Translations under genes and position numbers: made by a program | From: Candidatus Omnitrophota bacterium | GTDB lineage: Bacteria > Omnitrophota > Gorgyraeia > Pluralincolimonadales > Pluralincolimonadaceae | Direction: 5' to 3' | Assembly (NCBI GenBank): GCA_028716565.1 | Contig: JAQUPL010000006.1 | Span: 1 to 32,758, forward strand | Length of the DNA stretch: 32,758 nt | In this document: piece by piece, positions 1-6,488 of the stretch | Position numbering within the stretch: the stretch's first letter is position 1 | How the letters are laid out: each line of letters starts with the position of its first letter | The notes under the pieces: model-generated | Database searches by the model: none | What the model was told of the DNA's origin: nothing | Seen by the model: the letters and a program-made list of their open reading frames with translations, nothing else

Positions 1-42
1 GCTATTATAGGCCAAAGGCGAAATCTGTCAACAAAAATTGTG

Positions 43-70
43 TTGTAAAGTCAGGCGAAAATGGTATACT
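43..70 (+). promoter_or_regulatory. Candidate cassette promoter Pc
   Basis: TTGTAA (43-48) and TATACT (65-70) are separated by 16 bp, and a TG lies at the extended -10 position (62-63). Transcription would start near 77 and read into the cassette array. The position just upstream of the first core site matches the Pc of integrons. The assignment as Pc is inference, since the integrase gene is outside the window. Confidence 0.5.
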
Positions 71-120
71 TCCGTTTAGGCAGTACGAAGACCCATAAAC
101 TACGAATTCGTATATTATAT

Positions 121-127
121 GTTAGGC
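121..127 (+). other. Core recombination site, probable attI (or first R' box)
   Basis: GTTAGGC is a perfect R' core. Unlike downstream cores it is not preceded by the conserved CCGCTGAG arm or a matching R'' box within 1-120, so it reads as a single simple site, as in attI. The following cassette would start at 122 with TTAGGC. Alternatively it could be the end of an attC of a different family. Confidence 0.5.
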
Positions 128-143
128 TAAATAAAGATAAAGT

Positions 144-575
144 ATGAAAACGATAATCGCATATATTTTAGTAGTACCTTTATCCTTTTTAGCGTCAAGG
201 GTGGGAGCGATTGCTACCGGCGGGCCAATAGCTTTTATACTCAGCCGAACATCAGTTTGGCTCCGTTCCACAATCGCTGGTTTTATAGGATGTGTCGGAG
301 GAGTCATTGTTGCAGTGGCATTTGGATGGTATGTCTTTGGGTGGGTCGTGGGACCCGGATCATTTACGTTCGTACCATTTCTCGCATCCGTGTTACTAGT
401 GACCATTTCTATCCCTAAGGACTTTCGGCAGGCGAAGAATCGTGCTCAAATGCGAGCAAATTTCCAGGCTTCAGGGAAGCAGTTACTGGTGAATGAAATC
501 GGGAACCCATGGAGCACAGTGGTCGGCGATGTGTGTGGACTCATCCTAGTAGCTGCGTGGTTCTTTCTGACATAA
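144..575 (+). CDS. Cassette-encoded small membrane protein, unknown function
   Basis: 143 residues, not recognised. Hydrophobic stretches near residues 3-22, 38-65, 75-97 and 128-142 suggest three or four membrane spans. A basic, polar loop around 98-125 (rich in Lys, Arg, Gln) is probably cytoplasmic. The ATG lies 16 nt after the core site at 121-127, the usual position for the first cassette gene, and translation should be driven from the promoter at 43-70. Its TAA lies immediately before the R'' box at 576. Being first in the array it should be the most strongly expressed cassette. Function cannot be deduced. Confidence 0.75.
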   Translation: MKTIIAYILVVPLSFLASRVGAIATGGPIAFILSRTSVWLRSTIAGFIGCVGGVIVAVAFGWYVFGWVVGPGSFTFVPFLASVLLVTISIPKDFRQAKNRAQMRANFQASGKQLLVNEIGNPWSTVVGDVCGLILVAAWFFLT

Positions 576-660
576 GCTTAACAAAATAATCATGAAATAA
601 TTACAATGAAAGTAGACTTAATTCGGTGAAGGGCAAAGCCGCTGAGTTCAAACGTTAGGT
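576..660 (+). repeat. attC site 1, left half divergent
   Basis: Runs from R'' GCTTAAC (576-582) to R' GTTAGGT (654-660). The right arm GCCGCTGAGTTCAAAC (638-653) is the family consensus. The left half is AT-rich and lacks the CTCCAGCGG partner arm, so this site should fold poorly. Confidence 0.65.
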
Positions 661-668
661 GAAAAATT

Positions 669-1247
669 ATGGCATCACAAAAACTGATTGACGATTTTTG
701 CATGTTTCGAGACCACTGCATTATAATTCGACGAGATTACAATACCTATAACCAGTTGTTTTTTTCTGGGGTAGATGAGTTGTTAACTAAAACCGCCCCC
801 ACCTTTTTTAATGATATAGCTGAAATAATGCATAGAGATTGGCTGTTACAGGTATGCAAGATAATGGATTCGTCGACAATAAAAATAAAAGGGGTTACAT
901 ATGAAACAATATCAATAGAATTGTTGAATACTCAACTGAGTAAAGAAAATTTACTAACGGATCAAATCAAAAAGCTATCAAGTCAAATATTGGCCTATGG
1001 TGATTTAATTAAACCAGCTAGAAACAAAAGAATAGCTCATTTTGATCGAGATAATGCCGCGAGTGGGATTACGCTTGGCGATCATGATGAAAAATCGTTG
1101 AGCGATTTTATTGCCAATCTTCAACAGTATTGCGATGAGGTAGGCAGGGTTATTGGGGCAGGTCCATTAGATTTTTCGGCAAGTGGATGCAAAGGAGACG
1201 TTCTGGATTTGATAATGGTACTTAGAAAATATTACAAAGATGCCTAA
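669..1247 (+). CDS. AbiU2-like HEPN-family protein (candidate abortive-infection RNase)
   Basis: 192 residues, all helical in appearance. The arrangement of an N-terminal helix pair, a segment containing APTFF, and a late RNKRIAHFD motif (Arg118-Asn119...His124) matches what I know of AbiU2-type HEPN proteins. The Arg-Asn-x4-His spacing is the RX4-6H catalytic signature of HEPN ribonucleases. Such proteins often act in phage defence or toxin-antitoxin systems by cleaving RNA. Here it stands alone in its cassette with no antitoxin partner beside it. The start follows the R' box at once, and the AGGTGA of the core itself (657-662) sits 6-7 nt before the ATG and may act as Shine-Dalgarno. The TAA overlaps the R'' of the next attC. 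Family assignment is from motif and layout only. Confidence 0.7.
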   Translation: MASQKLIDDFCMFRDHCIIIRRDYNTYNQLFFSGVDELLTKTAPTFFNDIAEIMHRDWLLQVCKIMDSSTIKIKGVTYETISIELLNTQLSKENLLTDQIKKLSSQILAYGDLIKPARNKRIAHFDRDNAASGITLGDHDEKSLSDFIANLQQYCDEVGRVIGAGPLDFSASGCKGDVLDLIMVLRKYYKDA

Positions 1248-1317
1248 CAATTCACTCCAGCGGACTGCGCCAGCCACCTGTTTTAAAGGGCACCGCCGCT
1301 GAGTTCAAATGTTAGGC
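1242..1317 (+). repeat. attC site 2
   Basis: 76 bp from R'' GCCTAAC (1242-1248) to R' GTTAGGC (1311-1317). CTCCAGCGG (1255-1263) pairs with CCGCTGAG (1296-1303) leaving one extra C unpaired, the extrahelical base typical of attC. The stop codon of the preceding gene lies inside R''. Confidence 0.9.
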
Positions 1318-1339
1318 GTTATAAATTAATAATAATCAA

Positions 1340-2302
1340 ATGACAAAAACAAATAAAATATCCGAATCAAACAAAAATTGGTACATTTTAATCGCAGGAT
1401 TTCCTAGACCAACTAAGCCTTTAACTTTAACCCCCGGCATTACGCTTGTTCCCATTAAATCTCCTATCACAGTCTTTGATTTAGCTTCTGCTGGTGCTGT
1501 TGGTTTTCATGGCTGGTCTGTTTTAGAACCAATTGCTCCAGCTCTGACGGTTGAAATCGAGAGCGCTAAAGATTCCGACATATTACCAGGATATGACACT
1601 CTAAATTGTGCTTGGTTAGCTTCTACGCTTTTGGTTTTGAAAGGCTACACGCGACATATCTGCGTAGCTTGTAGTTCCTACACTTGGAATTATATTGCAG
1701 GACATCAACCAAAATCGGCAGAATCGTTTAGAAAACAAATAAAAGCAGAGGGGGTTGAATCAGCTGTTTTTCGACCAAAGAAGGATTTGCCAAGCTTTGA
1801 AGGCAATCTTTTAGATTTTCATTTGGAAATTTTAACTCATTCAAACGCAAAGGTAGGCATGCCATCAGAAGAAGACATTTCATGGATAAGAAAGTATTAT
1901 AATACCTTTAACCGTCTTGCGTCCGAGAGCGAGTCGTTTCGTTTTGCTTTAGAAGCTGCTACTGATTGGAGATTTGCAAAAGATGCACGATCCGCGGTTT
2001 CTAGATTATGGTCGGGAATTGAGGCAATATTTGGTATTACATCTGAATTGATTTATCGTATTTCTCTTATTTCTGCTTGCCTTCTATCTCCGCGTGGCCC
2101 ATTAAGGCGCGAAAAATTTGACGAAATAAAAAATCTTTACAGCCTGCGTAGCAAAGTTGTTCATGGAGAAAAATTATCTGAAGAAAATATTTCCAAAGCT
2201 TTGAGCAAATCTTTTGTATTACTCTCAGATCTTTTAATCTATACAATTACTAAGGGGCACGTTCTAAACAAAAATGATTTCGATGAGGCGATTTTTCATT
2301 AA
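1340..2302 (+). CDS. ApeA-like HEPN-domain protein
   Basis: 320 residues. The C-terminal third has the shape of the ApeA-like HEPN domain: a SRLWSGIEAIFG helix near residue 220, a Leu/Ile-rich helix, then IKNLYSLRSKVVHGE near residue 271, whose Arg-x4-His is the HEPN RX4-6H motif. The N-terminal part (about 1-200) is mixed alpha/beta and I do not recognise it; it could be a sensor domain. ApeA-type proteins are known phage-defence effectors that cut tRNA, so a defence role is plausible but inferred. Single gene in its cassette. The cassette start TTAGGC (1312) is perfectly complementary to its R'' at 2311, so this is an intact cassette. Shine-Dalgarno is weak. Confidence 0.72.
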   Translation: MTKTNKISESNKNWYILIAGFPRPTKPLTLTPGITLVPIKSPITVFDLASAGAVGFHGWSVLEPIAPALTVEIESAKDSDILPGYDTLNCAWLASTLLVLKGYTRHICVACSSYTWNYIAGHQPKSAESFRKQIKAEGVESAVFRPKKDLPSFEGNLLDFHLEILTHSNAKVGMPSEEDISWIRKYYNTFNRLASESESFRFALEAATDWRFAKDARSAVSRLWSGIEAIFGITSELIYRISLISACLLSPRGPLRREKFDEIKNLYSLRSKVVHGEKLSEENISKALSKSFVLLSDLLIYTITKGHVLNKNDFDEAIFH

Positions 2303-2310
2303 TAATTAAA

Positions 2311-2384
2311 GCCTAACAATTCACTCCAGCGGACAGCGCCAGCGTGTTTAATAGGGTCGCCGCCGCTGAGTTCAAGCGTTAAAC
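2311..2384 (+). repeat. attC site 3
   Basis: 74 bp from R'' GCCTAAC (2311-2317) to R' GTTAAAC (2378-2384). It has the conserved CTCCAGCGG and CCGCTGAG arms. The R' differs from R'' because its last six bases belong to the next cassette. Confidence 0.9.
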
Positions 2385-2398
2385 TGAAAGATTATAAA

Positions 2399-2662
2399 AT
2401 GAAAAATGGATGGACAATCATAATAGCGGGAATACTTCTAATTTTATTAAGTCCCCAATTCTTATACAATGGAATTCTTATGAAGCCAATGCTTGATTCA
2501 AGCGGACAACAAATTGTGAAAAATGAGCAAAAAATATACGTGGAAGATAAAATTGGAACCGCATTACATAATAAGGGCTATTGGCTTTGTTTATCAGGCG
2601 GAGTTGCATGTATATTAATAGGAATCGGAATGAACATTAAGAACAAATATAAAAAGGTCTAA
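2399..2662 (+). CDS. Small two-span membrane protein, unknown function
   Basis: 87 residues. A hydrophobic segment at about 5-24 and another at about 61-79 flank a polar, mostly charged region, so both ends are probably on the same side of the membrane. The C-terminus is Lys-rich. An AAAG lies about 9 nt before the ATG. It is followed after only 5 bp by a bare R' core (2668-2674), so its own attC appears to have been lost. Not recognised. Confidence 0.65.
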   Translation: MKNGWTIIIAGILLILLSPQFLYNGILMKPMLDSSGQQIVKNEQKIYVEDKIGTALHNKGYWLCLSGGVACILIGIGMNIKNKYKKV

Positions 2663-2667
2663 TAATT

Positions 2668-2674
2668 GTTATGA
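2668..2674 (+). other. Orphan R' core marking an eroded attC
   Basis: GTTATGA is the exact complement of the R'' box at 2950-2956, so it marks the true left end of the next cassette. The rest of the attC that should precede it is absent: only 5 bp separate it from the previous stop codon. The start codon of the next gene lies within this core. Confidence 0.55.
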
Positions 2675-2955
2675 GAAAAATAATTAATAATAAAATCCTG
2701 ACTTTCTGCTGCGAAAGGTTTAAGGAATTCTATAATGAGGGCTTGATACAATATATTTATGAACATACCCATGAAATCGATGAAACAGACTGGGCGATAG
2801 ATGGATTTGCACACTTATATTATTGTCCTTTCTGTGGTGCTTTTATAAAAGGGCGTGGATTTGGAAATTACGATAAAAAGTATCCTCCGAAAAGATATAC
2901 TAGAATTGTTAAGCAAAATCATCGTGAGAAAAAAGGCAAATATAAAGGCTCATAA
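2671..2955 (+). CDS. Cassette mini-protein with CPFCG motif
   Basis: 94 residues. A CC pair occurs at residues 13-14 and a CPFCGAFIKGRGFG segment at about 53-66, suggesting a small metal-binding or zinc-ribbon-like knuckle, followed by a strongly basic tail (Lys, Arg, Tyr). The central WAIDGFAHLYYCPFC resembles short cassette-borne hypothetical proteins, but no function is known to me. The ATG lies inside the core site GTTATGA at 2668, directly after the crossover point, so the cassette carries no ribosome-binding site of its own and relies on the upstream sequence. The TAA overlaps the next R''. Confidence 0.65.
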   Translation: MRKIINNKILTFCCERFKEFYNEGLIQYIYEHTHEIDETDWAIDGFAHLYYCPFCGAFIKGRGFGNYDKKYPPKRYTRIVKQNHREKKGKYKGS

Positions 2956-3024
2956 CAATTCACTCCAGCGGACTGTCCCAGCCGTCTGTTTTAAGGTGCC
3001 AGCCGCCGAGTTCAAACGTTATGA
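2950..3024 (+). repeat. attC site 4
   Basis: 75 bp from R'' TCATAAC (2950-2956) to R' GTTATGA (3018-3024). The arms CTCCAGCGG and CCGCCGAG are present, the right one with one change from the family consensus. Confidence 0.88.
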
Positions 3025-3033
3025 GATGATAAA

Positions 3034-3312
3034 ATGAATTGGAAGATAATAAATAGCGATCTGAAAGATGCCCGTGAGCAAATTGAGGAAATTGAGGAAC
3101 GAATAAAAAGAAAAGATTATTCGGCAGAACCTGAGTATCAAATATTACTAGAACATATATATCGCCATCTTAATATAGCGTGGAATGCGCGGAGAGCGAA
3201 AACCAAATCATATAAAAACATGACACAGAATGAATTTGATAAATTGAGCAGTATTCCGAAAGAAATACAGATTTATAAATTAAAGAAAAATAAGATTAAG
3301 AAAGGCTCATAA
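3034..3312 (+). CDS. Small charged helical protein, unknown function
   Basis: 92 residues, highly charged. Residues 7-30 form a probable coiled coil rich in Glu, Lys, Arg. It is followed by an aromatic segment LLEHIYRHLNIAWNARR around 42-58 and a basic C-terminus. I recognise the style of short integron-cassette hypothetical proteins but no function. The ATG follows the R' core by 9 nt, with GAG in the leader as a weak Shine-Dalgarno. Cassette ends are perfectly complementary (TTATGA at 3019, TCATAAC at 3307), so this is an intact one-gene cassette. Confidence 0.65.
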   Translation: MNWKIINSDLKDAREQIEEIEERIKRKDYSAEPEYQILLEHIYRHLNIAWNARRAKTKSYKNMTQNEFDKLSSIPKEIQIYKLKKNKIKKGS

Positions 3313-3381
3313 CATTTCACTTCAGCGGACTGTCCCGGCCGTCTGTTTTAAGGTGCCAGCCGCTGAGTTCAGACGTTATGT
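3307..3381 (+). repeat. attC site 5
   Basis: 75 bp from R'' TCATAAC (3307-3313) to R' GTTATGT (3375-3381). The left arm reads CTTCAGCGG instead of CTCCAGCGG; the right arm CCGCTGAG is unchanged. Confidence 0.88.
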
Positions 3382-3460
3382 GAGGTAATTCCAAATATTC
3401 GTATACAACATAACACGAGCTATTTGATCAGTGAGCTAACAAAAATTTAAAAATAATACT

Positions 3461-3814
3461 ATGGAAAATACAATATGTGGTCTCGATAAAACAAAATATA
3501 ATCAAATGGCTAGTAATCATTCCAAAGCCAATATCTTTCTGTGGCTTATTTCAGGGGTTATTTATAATATTTATCGATCAAACCTAGTAAGTTTTTCTAC
3601 CCTTCTTCTTGTCATTCCGGGAATATTTATAATATCATTTGCGTCAATTCCAACCTTCTGGATAGAAGTCAAAAAACATCAAATCGTACCTAAAACAAAT
3701 AATGTTATTGTGTTAACGTTATTTACCGTTTGGTACTTAATAGATTTAGCGTACCCAGTGATATTAAGTATCGGATATATCTTACTTATTGAAAAAGTGT
3801 TGAAATATTTTTAG
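3461..3814 (+). CDS. Small membrane protein, unknown function
   Basis: 117 residues with three hydrophobic segments at about 25-45, 47-67 and 81-112 (the last probably two helices). The N-terminus is polar. The gene starts 79 bp after the R' core, unusually far for this array. The leader contains an ACATAAC box at 3408-3414 complementary to the R' at 3375, hinting that the leader may hold the remnant of another cassette end. No function recognised. Confidence 0.6.
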   Translation: MENTICGLDKTKYNQMASNHSKANIFLWLISGVIYNIYRSNLVSFSTLLLVIPGIFIISFASIPTFWIEVKKHQIVPKTNNVIVLTLFTVWYLIDLAYPVILSIGYILLIEKVLKYF

Positions 3815-3878
3815 TTCACTTATTAAAATTTGCCCTTGTTTCATTACGGCAAACTTGAAGTAACCCGAAACATTATGT
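3815..3878 (+). repeat. Degenerate attC remnant
   Basis: The segment ends in ATTATGT (3872-3878), an R' core whose invariant G is replaced by A. The TTATGT that follows is the exact complement of the R'' at 4655, so a cassette boundary lies here. The rest of the segment has only weak similarity to the attC family and should not form the usual hairpin. Confidence 0.4.
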
Positions 3879-3898
3879 GAGAAAAATAGAACGGAAAT

Positions 3899-4660
3899 AT
3901 GGCAGAAAATATACGTGATTTCATTCATTTTTTAGGAATAGAACAAGAAAATCAAATTAAGAGCTCTGTAAATCTAGGCGAATATTTCTTTCTAATCCAT
4001 AATCTAGATATATTATACAAAGAAGCTCTAAAGATTAAAGTTGATAAAAAAGAACATAAAATCCCCGCTTTTCTATTTCTTAACGTTCATCGAGAATTAT
4101 ATTTAAGTATGACAAATTTTCTTCGCCTTCATAAAGGCAAATCTTTTTGCAATCTTAGATCGGCGATTGATAGCACATTTACTGCTTATTATTTATTGAA
4201 AAATCCAGATAAAGAAAACGTATATAAGGCAAACATTAAACTGGGCTCAGAAGAAGAGGCAGAATGGGATGCTATTTTTAGAAATATTAAGGCAACGATA
4301 AAAAAGAATATAACTGATTTCCCTCTTGCAAAAGAATTAATAGAGATTCATGAATTCTGCAGCATCTTTGAGCATTCTGATGCCCTTGATGTTCTGGGAA
4401 GGTACGTAGAAGACAAAGAAAAGATGACTCTAGAGGCAAATTATTTTGACTATGAAGAAACAGATGATAGTTATAAAAAGTGGCTTATTAAGATTTTATT
4501 CAGCTATTTCATGATATTTGGTTTGTTTTGGGCGGAATTCTTTAAGGAGAGAGCGCCGGAAGAAATATCAAGAGTTATCAACATAAAAGCAAAGACATAT
4601 CAAACGAAATTAGATGAACTTAGGAAGAGATTCCCCGTTAAAACAAATAATGGCACATAA
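3899..4660 (+). CDS. Helical cassette protein of unknown function
   Basis: 253 residues, apparently all alpha. Residues 60-100 (HRELYLSMTNFLRLHKGKSF, then CNLRSAIDSTFTAYYLL) resemble the helical core of proteins whose N-terminal arginine helix carries an RxxID-type motif, seen in some toxin-like or HEPN-like families. The IHEFCSIFEHSDALDVLGRY segment near 150 has a paired-histidine look. A hydrophobic helix lies at about 193-215. No firm family. Given two HEPN genes in the same array, a defence role is possible but speculative. Cassette ends TTATGT (3873) and ACATAAC (4655) are complementary. ACGGAAAT just before the ATG is a weak Shine-Dalgarno. Confidence 0.65.
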   Translation: MAENIRDFIHFLGIEQENQIKSSVNLGEYFFLIHNLDILYKEALKIKVDKKEHKIPAFLFLNVHRELYLSMTNFLRLHKGKSFCNLRSAIDSTFTAYYLLKNPDKENVYKANIKLGSEEEAEWDAIFRNIKATIKKNITDFPLAKELIEIHEFCSIFEHSDALDVLGRYVEDKEKMTLEANYFDYEETDDSYKKWLIKILFSYFMIFGLFWAEFFKERAPEEISRVINIKAKTYQTKLDELRKRFPVKTNNGT

Positions 4661-4729
4661 CATTTCACTCCAGCGGACTGTCCCAGCGTCCTGTTTTAAA
4701 GTGCCAGCCGCTGAGTTCACCCGTTAGGT
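4655..4729 (+). repeat. attC site 6
   Basis: 75 bp from R'' ACATAAC (4655-4661) to R' GTTAGGT (4723-4729). Arms CTCCAGCGG and CCGCTGAG are conserved. Confidence 0.9.
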
Positions 4730-4749
4730 TGAAAAATTAAATAACGAAA

Positions 4750-5055
4750 ATGATCTGGATAATAAGGTTATCTATAATTCTTGGTACGGTTTTAGTAATT
4801 TTTTTCCTAGGAATTTATGTATATTTTGAATTTGGACAAATTCCTATGATAATTGCCCTTTCTCTTTCTAGTATTTTAGGAATATATCTTTGGGTTCGGT
4901 ATGCTAAAATGCCAAAAATCATAATTTTAATAGCGAGTTTGTATCTTATTTCGGCGATATTCACATATCATGAAAGCATTAAGGCTGGGAAGAAAATTGG
5001 CGAAGCGGCATTCGAAGCACTTATGCGGGTTCTTTCTACCCAGGAAACAAAATAA
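4750..5055 (+). CDS. Small three-span membrane protein, unknown function
   Basis: 101 residues. Hydrophobic segments at about 3-24, 31-48 and 55-73 are followed by a polar tail containing GKKIGEAAFEAL. Not recognised. The gene sits alone in a cassette whose ends are perfectly complementary (TTAGGT at 4724, ACCTAAC at 5060). No clear Shine-Dalgarno. Confidence 0.65.
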   Translation: MIWIIRLSIILGTVLVIFFLGIYVYFEFGQIPMIIALSLSSILGIYLWVRYAKMPKIIILIASLYLISAIFTYHESIKAGKKIGEAAFEALMRVLSTQETK

Positions 5056-5059
5056 TGAA

Positions 5060-5134
5060 ACCTAACAATTCACTCCAGCGGACTTTGCTAGCCGTCTGTT
5101 AGCAGGGCACAGCCGCTGAGTTCAGACGTTAGGC
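5060..5134 (+). repeat. attC site 7
   Basis: 75 bp from R'' ACCTAAC (5060-5066) to R' GTTAGGC (5128-5134), with both conserved arms. Confidence 0.9.
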
Positions 5135-5148
5135 CAATAAAATATATC

Positions 5149-5177
5149 TTGACATAGTATACATTAATGTGTATACT
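5149..5177 (+). promoter_or_regulatory. Toxin-antitoxin promoter with palindromic operator
   Basis: TTGACA (5149-5154) and TATACT (5172-5177) are spaced by 17 bp, a near-consensus promoter. AGTATACA (5156-5163) and TGTATACT (5170-5177) form a perfect 8-bp inverted repeat with a 6-bp spacer, covering the spacer and the -10 box. An antitoxin or antitoxin-toxin complex bound here would block RNA polymerase, the usual autoregulation of type II modules. Confidence 0.75.
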
Positions 5178-5203
5178 TACCTTTGATAAAGGAGGGTAAG
5201 ACA

Positions 5204-5476
5204 ATGACCCATACTATTACATTGAAAGCCTTACGTCCCGGATTACCTAAAGTAGCTAATGCCATAGCGTCTAAATATGACCGCTATATTGTCACAAAAC
5301 GCGGCAATCCCGTCATGATGCTCATTAATCCGGAAGATTATGAAGGGCTTATCGAAACAATAGAGATCCTTTCCGACAAAACTGCCTTAAGACGCATAAA
5401 AAAAGCAAGGAAAGAAGCGGAATCCGGAAAAACCGTCACACTTGCAGAATTAAGGCGTCGGATTGAGCGTGTATAG
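5204..5476 (+). CDS. PHD/YefM-type antitoxin
   Basis: 90 residues. The N-terminal part (KALRPGLPKVANAIASKYDRYIVTKRGNPVMMLINPEDYEGL, in pieces across about 6-48) has the plan of the PHD/YefM DNA-binding fold. A charged, probably unstructured C-terminal helix (RRIKKARKEAESGKTVTLAEL) would wrap the toxin. The ATG at 5204 is chosen over an in-frame upstream TTG because AAGGAGGG (5189-5196) lies 7 nt before it. It overlaps the toxin gene, as is usual for type II modules, and should bind the palindrome at 5156-5177. Fairly sure of family; the exact subfamily is not certain. Confidence 0.85.
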   Translation: MTHTITLKALRPGLPKVANAIASKYDRYIVTKRGNPVMMLINPEDYEGLIETIEILSDKTALRRIKKARKEAESGKTVTLAELRRRIERV

Positions 5477-5729
5477 TCTAGAATTTGCCAGGCAGGTCGA
5501 AAAGGATCTAAAGAAAGTATACCATTCCGACAAGACACTATACCAAAGATTTATAAACGCATTTAACGATATAGCGAAAGTTCCTGAACAGGGGAAGAAG
5601 CTTCATGGTAAGCTCTCGGGCTTGTATTCTCACAGAATGGGAAACTATAGGATTATATACGAAGTTTATCACTCAAAGTTGATGGTTATCATTTTAGATT
5701 TAGGCCATCGTAAAGATGTATATCGATAA
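5463..5729 (+). CDS. RelE/ParE-superfamily toxin (Txe/YoeB-like)
   Basis: 88 residues, typical RelE-fold length. YSLEFARQVEKDLKKV is the first strand and helix, and the C-terminal HRMGNYRIIYEVYHSKLMVIILDLGHRKDVYR carries the basic and aromatic residues (Arg, Tyr, His, Tyr) at positions used by RelE-family mRNA interferases. The likely role is ribosome-dependent mRNA cleavage when the antitoxin is degraded; ParE-like gyrase poisoning is less likely but not excluded. The start is a TTG at 5463 with AAGG 7 nt upstream, or a GTG at 5469; both overlap the antitoxin gene, implying coupled translation. Confidence 0.85.
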   Translation: MSVYSLEFARQVEKDLKKVYHSDKTLYQRFINAFNDIAKVPEQGKKLHGKLSGLYSHRMGNYRIIYEVYHSKLMVIILDLGHRKDVYR

Positions 5730-5988
5730 AATGGAAAAGATTAAACTGACTTCAGAAGAAAGAATAATAGAAAAAGATTTATTGGCCGGGGTTTATAATC
5801 CTGTCTCGGAGAACGAATTCCGTGCCGTATCGGAAGCGATTGCGTACAGGAAAAAGGATGCGCTAATTGAACTGCGCGAAACCCTGATCGATAGAAAAAT
5901 TATTGCGAAGTATGAAGAAAAAGAGAGAAACAAAAAGGTACGTTTCCATACTGCCGAAGAAATATTAAAGAAACAAAAAAGTGCCTAA
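5716..5988 (+). CDS. Third gene of the toxin-antitoxin cassette, small charged protein
   Basis: 90 residues (or 85 if the ATG at 5731 is used, one base after the toxin stop). The sequence is mostly Lys, Glu and Arg. LTSEERIIEKDLLAGVYNPV resembles the start of CopG/BrnA-like antitoxin families, and the end (VRFHTAEEILKKQ) resembles the tail of small antitoxins. It may be a second antitoxin, a regulator or a remnant. It lies inside the same cassette and overlaps the toxin gene by 14 bp, so it is very probably co-transcribed from 5149-5177. Function uncertain. Confidence 0.65.
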   Translation: MYIDKMEKIKLTSEERIIEKDLLAGVYNPVSENEFRAVSEAIAYRKKDALIELRETLIDRKIIAKYEEKERNKKVRFHTAEEILKKQKSA

Positions 5989-6057
5989 CATTTCACTCCA
6001 GCGGACGGCGCTGGCATCCTGTTTTAGGGTCGCCGCCGCTGAGCTCAAACGTGAGAG
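5983..6057 (+). repeat. attC site 8, mutated R'
   Basis: 75 bp from R'' GCCTAAC (5983-5989) to a degenerate R' GTGAGAG (6051-6057), in which the second T of GTT is changed. The left arm CTCCAGCGG is conserved; the right arm CCGCTGAG is present. The altered crossover box suggests a recombination-impaired site. Confidence 0.75.
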
Positions 6058-6062
6058 AAGAA

Positions 6063-6488
6063 ATGAAGGATAATGCCGGAATATCGCTGCTTAGGATAGT
6101 CCAAGTAATTTGGACGATACAATTAATCCTCATTTCCTTCATAGTAGTATTACATCCGCTTTTTTCCATAGTTAAGATCATAGTACCTTTGTTTGCCTTA
6201 TCGTTCGTATTTTCAACAAGGGGGATAATCTTAAATCGCAAGTATGCCTGGATAGCATCAATATTTTTAATGACCCTGTATTGGTTGACAATGGGCTGGC
6301 AAGCAATAGTAAGTTTCTTCTTAAATAATTACGCTTTCTTTACTAATCATCCGCTTTATATAGATTCACCGGCTACGATCCTGGTTGTATACGCGGGCGC
6401 GATATTTGGCATACTGCCGGCGGGCATATTGACGTTACTATATATATTTAATTACAAGCAAATCAGGACCAATTGGGGCAGCCGCTGA
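6063..6488 (+). CDS. Membrane protein with 3' end fused into a half attC
   Basis: 141 residues from ATG 6063 (a GTG at 6051 within R' is an alternative; AGAGAAG lies just before 6063). Four hydrophobic segments at about 10-40, 42-62, 65-85 and 105-130 suggest a polytopic membrane protein; not recognised. The reading frame runs straight into the right half of an attC and stops there at 6486-6488, so the last few residues (about GSR) come from the attC. A deletion probably removed the original gene end together with the left half of the attC. Confidence 0.6.
   Translation: MKDNAGISLLRIVQVIWTIQLILISFIVVLHPLFSIVKIIVPLFALSFVFSTRGIILNRKYAWIASIFLMTLYWLTMGWQAIVSFFLNNYAFFTNHPLYIDSPATILVVYAGAIFGILPAGILTLLYIFNYKQIRTNWGSR

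Noticed and set aside
2855-3037. 60-codon + strand frame overlapping the CPFCG gene
   Set aside because: It reads through the attC at 2950-3024 in an alternative frame and has no start signal; it is a shadow.
576-6057. Regular repeats resembling a CRISPR array
   Set aside because: The repeats are 74-76 bp imperfect palindromes with variable centres, spaced by whole genes of 280-1000 bp. That is the integron attC plan, not short direct repeats with 30-bp spacers.
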